A model generated the notes under the pieces. The model saw nothing but the letters and a program-made list of their open reading frames with translations, had not been told where the DNA came from and made no database searches. Both the position numbers and the translations under genes were made by a program. Of a stretch of DNA of 64,000 nt, positions 61,228 to 64,000 are shown in pieces (the first letter of the stretch is position 1; the number at the start of each line of letters is the position of its first letter). The stretch comes from Chitinophaga pinensis (GTDB lineage: Bacteria > Bacteroidota > Bacteroidia > Chitinophagales > Chitinophagaceae): positions 434,001 through 498,000 of the forward strand of contig LR632930.1 in assembly GCA_902167325.1 (NCBI GenBank), read 5' to 3'.

Positions 61228-62228
61228 TATCAAAAACATTCTTCTGTGTAGACGCGCATACCTGTGGCAACCCTGTGAGGCTCGTTGCCGGCGGAGGCCC
61301 ATTACTGCAAGGCAATTCCATGAGTGAAAAACGCCAGCACTTCCTGAAGGAATATGACTGGATCAGGACCGGATTAATGTTTGAACCAAGAGGGCACGAT
61401 ATGATGTCGGGCAGCATCCTCTACCCGCCTCATGACCCTTCTAATGATGTGGCCGTATTATTCATTGAAACCAGCGGCTGCCTGCCCATGTGCGGCCATG
61501 GCACTATCGGCACCATCACCATCGCACTGGAAGAAGGATTGCTTACGCCCCGCACGCCGGGCACTGTGCGCATGGAAGCCCCTGCCGGACTCATCCTCAT
61601 CGATTATGTACAGGAAGGCAGGAAAGTGAAATCCGTAAAACTCAGGAACGTCCCTTCTTACCTTGCCGCCGAAAATCTGCAGGTGGAATGTCCTGACCTT
61701 GGGGTACTCACCTTCGACGTAGCGTATGGCGGTAACTTCTACGCCATCATAGACCCGCAGGAAAACTTCCGTGGGCTGGAACACCATACTGCCGCACAAC
61801 TGGTAGCCTGGAGCCAGGTGATCAGGAAACGGATCAATGCCTCGCACACTTTTGTACATCCGCTGGATGCAACCATCAATGGATGCAGTCATATCCAATG
61901 GACCGGCACGCCCATCGACGCTACCTCTACCGGCCGCAACGCCGTGTTCTATGGCGATAAAGCCATCGACCGGTCGCCCTGCGGCACCGGCACCTCCGCC
62001 CGCATGGCGCAATGGTTTGCCAAAGGGAAGCTTCGGGAAGGAGAGGCATTTGTGCATGAGAGCTTCATTGGCAGCAAATTTACAGGCAGAGTGGAATCGG
62101 TGACAGAGCTGGGCGGGAAACCAGCCATCATTCCCAGCATCGAAGGCTGGGCAAGGGTGTACGGATATAATACCATAAAAATCGATGAGGGCGACGACCC
62201 TTATGCTTTCGGGTTTCAGGTTATTTAA
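61224..62228 (+). CDS. Proline racemase family, probable 4-hydroxyproline 2-epimerase
   Basis: A 334-aa protein of the proline racemase fold. Both catalytic Cys are present: C90 in LPMCGHGTIG and C253 in DRSPCGTGTSA, so it is a two-base racemase or epimerase rather than the dehydratase type, which has Thr at the second place. With its neighbours, the substrate is likely trans-4-hydroxy-L-proline, turned to cis-4-hydroxy-D-proline. The start overlaps the dehydrogenase stop by 4 bp. Cytoplasmic. Confidence 0.88.
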   Translation: MISKTFFCVDAHTCGNPVRLVAGGGPLLQGNSMSEKRQHFLKEYDWIRTGLMFEPRGHDMMSGSILYPPHDPSNDVAVLFIETSGCLPMCGHGTIGTITIALEEGLLTPRTPGTVRMEAPAGLILIDYVQEGRKVKSVKLRNVPSYLAAENLQVECPDLGVLTFDVAYGGNFYAIIDPQENFRGLEHHTAAQLVAWSQVIRKRINASHTFVHPLDATINGCSHIQWTGTPIDATSTGRNAVFYGDKAIDRSPCGTGTSARMAQWFAKGKLREGEAFVHESFIGSKFTGRVESVTELGGKPAIIPSIEGWARVYGYNTIKIDEGDDPYAFGFQVI

Positions 62229-62237
62229 CACAACTAC

Positions 62238-63482
62238 ATGGCAGATATCGTTATCATCGGCGGAGGGATTGCAGGCCTCAGTACGGCCTATTATCTCAGC
62301 AATGAAGGCCACAGGGTTACCGTGCTCGACAAAGGAGAAATTGCCGGTAATTGCTCCTATGGCAATGCGGGCATGATAGTACCGAGCCATTTCGTGCCGC
62401 TTGCATCACCCGGTATGATCAGCAAAGGCATCCGGTGGATGTTCAACAGTAAAAGTCCTTTCTATGTAAGGCCATCGTTCAGCCGCGATCTCATCGGCTG
62501 GGGGTTACAATTTATTAAACATGCTAACGCCAGGCACGTAAAGGAAGCTGCCGTTCCCCTGCGCGATCTCTCACTCCTGAGCCATCAGCTCTATTCCTCC
62601 TTGGCAAAAAAGCCCGGATTTAACATCGGCCTGCAGCACCGGGGCATCCTCGCATTTTATAAAACCGAAAAGGCAGCAGAAGAAGAGTGGCACCTCGTAC
62701 AAGATGCCACTGCCCTAGGCCTGGATATGGCAGTTCTTAACCCTGCGGAATGCAAAGTCCTGCAGCCCGGGCTGGACCTGAATGTATTGGGAGCCGTTCA
62801 TTACCGTTGCGATGCCCACCTCTCCCCTATGGCACTGATGGATGCATTGCAGGCACACCTCCGGCAAAAAGGTGCAACTATACTGACTAATCATGAAGTG
62901 GGTCAAATGGTAACTGACAATGGTGTATTACAAGCCGTTATTGCTAATGGCAAAGTATTCCGGGCCGATCAGTTTGTGTTGGCCACAGGCTCCTGGTCGC
63001 CCGCGGTAGCGCGTAAAATGGGCATCAAAGTGCCGCTACTGCCCGGCAAAGGATATTCCTTTATGCAACCCAACACCGGCGGCAACGTTCAAATTCCGGC
63101 ACTCCTCTGCGAAGCAAGGGTAGCCATGACCCCCATGCAGGGGCAGATCCGGTATGGCGGCACCATGGAACTGGGGCGGATGAATGAAAAAGTAAACATG
63201 AACCGGGTAGAAGGCATTGTATCTGCCATACCGGATTATTTTCCCAACCTTACGATACGTATGCCCGTCACCAGTGAGGTTTGGCATGGTTACAGACCAT
63301 CCTCACCCGACGGGTTGCCCATGATAGGCTATAGCAGTAAACTGAAGAACCTTGTTATAGCCACGGGGCATGGCATGATGGGGCTTAGTCTCGGCCCCGC
63401 TACAGGATTACTCGTTTCACAACTAATTACCGGGCAAAAACCTGATATCAACCTCTCTCCCTTCTCCCCCGAACGGTTTTAA
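62238..63482 (+). CDS. FAD-dependent D-amino acid oxidoreductase, probable D-hydroxyproline dehydrogenase
   Basis: A 414-aa DAO-family flavoprotein. The dinucleotide motif IIGGGIAGLSTAYYLS is at the N-terminus, then an acidic end of strand two (VLDKGEIAGNCSYGNAG), and the C-terminal GYRPSSPDGLPMIG and TGHGMMGLSLGPATG close the FAD site. It resembles DadA/HPO-type enzymes. In this operon it would oxidise cis-4-hydroxy-D-proline to the pyrroline that the DapA-like enzyme uses. It starts 9 bp after the epimerase stop and is the last enzyme gene. Confidence 0.88.
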   Translation: MADIVIIGGGIAGLSTAYYLSNEGHRVTVLDKGEIAGNCSYGNAGMIVPSHFVPLASPGMISKGIRWMFNSKSPFYVRPSFSRDLIGWGLQFIKHANARHVKEAAVPLRDLSLLSHQLYSSLAKKPGFNIGLQHRGILAFYKTEKAAEEEWHLVQDATALGLDMAVLNPAECKVLQPGLDLNVLGAVHYRCDAHLSPMALMDALQAHLRQKGATILTNHEVGQMVTDNGVLQAVIANGKVFRADQFVLATGSWSPAVARKMGIKVPLLPGKGYSFMQPNTGGNVQIPALLCEARVAMTPMQGQIRYGGTMELGRMNEKVNMNRVEGIVSAIPDYFPNLTIRMPVTSEVWHGYRPSSPDGLPMIGYSSKLKNLVIATGHGMMGLSLGPATGLLVSQLITGQKPDINLSPFSPERF

Positions 63483-63487
63483 GAAAT

Positions 63488-63518
63488 GCCGGATTTTGAC
63501 CAGTATCAGCCGGATTTT
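63488..63518 (+). promoter_or_regulatory. Direct repeats GCCGGATTTT, 21 bp apart
   Basis: Two identical decamers at 63488-63497 and 63509-63518, two helical turns apart, between the oxidoreductase and the AraC gene. Tandem direct half-sites of this kind fit AraC-type operators. Confidence 0.55.
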
Positions 63519-63584
63519 AACCGAAAGGGGCATTTGTATCAAAAATTGGGGTAAATACGGTAAATTGAAGGAAGCGCTTTGGTT

Positions 63585-64000
63585 ATGAAAGTATTACCGT
63601 TTACCATATTGTACCCTGACAATAAGAGTGTAATTGCCGAGCAAATAGAACAACCACACTTTTACCAGTTCCTGCACCGCCACGAAGAATATCAGCTTAC
63701 GCTGGTAGAACGTGGGGAAGGCATGCTGCTGGCAGGTAATAATATGCACACCTTTAAAGCCGGCGACATCTTTCTCATCGGCAGCAACCTCCCGCATTTG
63801 TTCAAAAGTAACCCGGAATATTTCGAAGCCGGGAGTACTCAGTCCATCAAAGCCTGCTCTCTTTACTTCAACGTAAAAGGCTCCATGGGTGGCTTGTTTA
63901 ACCTGCCCGAAATGAAAATGCTCCAGCACTTCCTGCTGGCCGTCAAACATGGTTTTAAGACCAATCTGGCCCATTGCCCGTCATTGGCATCAAAGATACA
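63585..64000 (+). CDS. AraC-family regulator, N-terminal part (runs off the window)
   Basis: The first 138 codons of a gene that continues beyond the window. The visible part is an AraC_N-like cupin: HFYQFLHRHEEYQLTLVERG, then HTFKAGDIFLIGSNLPHLF, and a helix region (LPEMKMLQHFLLAVKHGF). The DNA-binding domain would be outside. It follows the hydroxyproline operon on the same strand, 102 bp behind, with GCCGGATTTT repeats in the gap, so it probably senses the substrate and controls the operon. The start is the ATG at 63585. Confidence 0.82.
   Translation, partial: MKVLPFTILYPDNKSVIAEQIEQPHFYQFLHRHEEYQLTLVERGEGMLLAGNNMHTFKAGDIFLIGSNLPHLFKSNPEYFEAGSTQSIKACSLYFNVKGSMGGLFNLPEMKMLQHFLLAVKHGFKTNLAHCPSLASKI

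Overview
The window looks like chromosome of a Bacteroidota member close to Chitinophaga. Signs of this are TAnnTTTG-type -7 promoter boxes, an ECF sigma / FecR / STN-TonB receptor / lipoprotein cassette, DUF4199, YD-repeat proteins opening with a DUF6443-like segment, and tRNA genes without encoded CCA. Family names are my recognition of motifs by eye; no database search was run.

Layout. 0-3.3 kb is core: the end of a polysaccharide deacetylase, a lipoprotein, TatD, type I asparaginase and tRNA-Ser(GGA). An AT-rich orphan nuclease-like gene sits just behind the tRNA-Ser (3.7-5.7 kb). 5.9-7.9 kb is core again: a YegP-like protein, a GyrI-like protein and gluQRS. 8.0-33.2 kb is a composite island behind tRNA-Asp(GTC). 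It starts with an intact serine recombinase, and at least three decayed copies of the same recombinase 3' end follow. Seven direct att-like repeats divide the island. They come in two alternating kinds: L, joined to a recombinase 3' end, and R, joined to a GC-rich hairpin. Cargo between them is a HEPN-like protein plus a double P-loop ATPase, a YD/Rhs toxin locus with immunity gene, an AraC/serine-hydrolase/DUF1266 block, a Fic protein, a HEPN + PD-(D/E)xK fusion, and a broken polyvalent-type kinase-like gene. 33.3-36 kb holds a coiled-coil protein and a DUF4041/GIY-YIG protein.

36.8-41.5 kb resembles a small replicon or decayed prophage-plasmid module: XRE repressor with palindromic operator, small HTH-like proteins, a DnaC-like ATPase, a winged-helix initiator-like protein, a Crp/Fnr regulator, an array of 11-bp units, an unknown 255-aa protein and a holin-like peptide. 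42.3-43.8 kb carries an AbiE type toxin-antitoxin pair.

44.2-64 kb is core metabolism and envelope: lipoprotein / TonB receptor / FecR / sigma, Crp, VOC, DUF4199, DUF1801, L,D-transpeptidase-like, CPCC, DsbA/FrnE-like, HxlR, cupin and SWIM proteins. It ends in a tight four-gene operon that looks like a complete trans-4-hydroxy-L-proline catabolic route (deaminase, semialdehyde dehydrogenase, epimerase, FAD oxidase) followed by an AraC regulator cut by the window edge.

The strongest candidates for something undescribed are the L/R cassette structure of the tRNA-Asp island, the HEPN-like + KGG/GKT double ATPase pair, the HEPN-nuclease fusion, and the 11-bp phased array next to replication-like genes.
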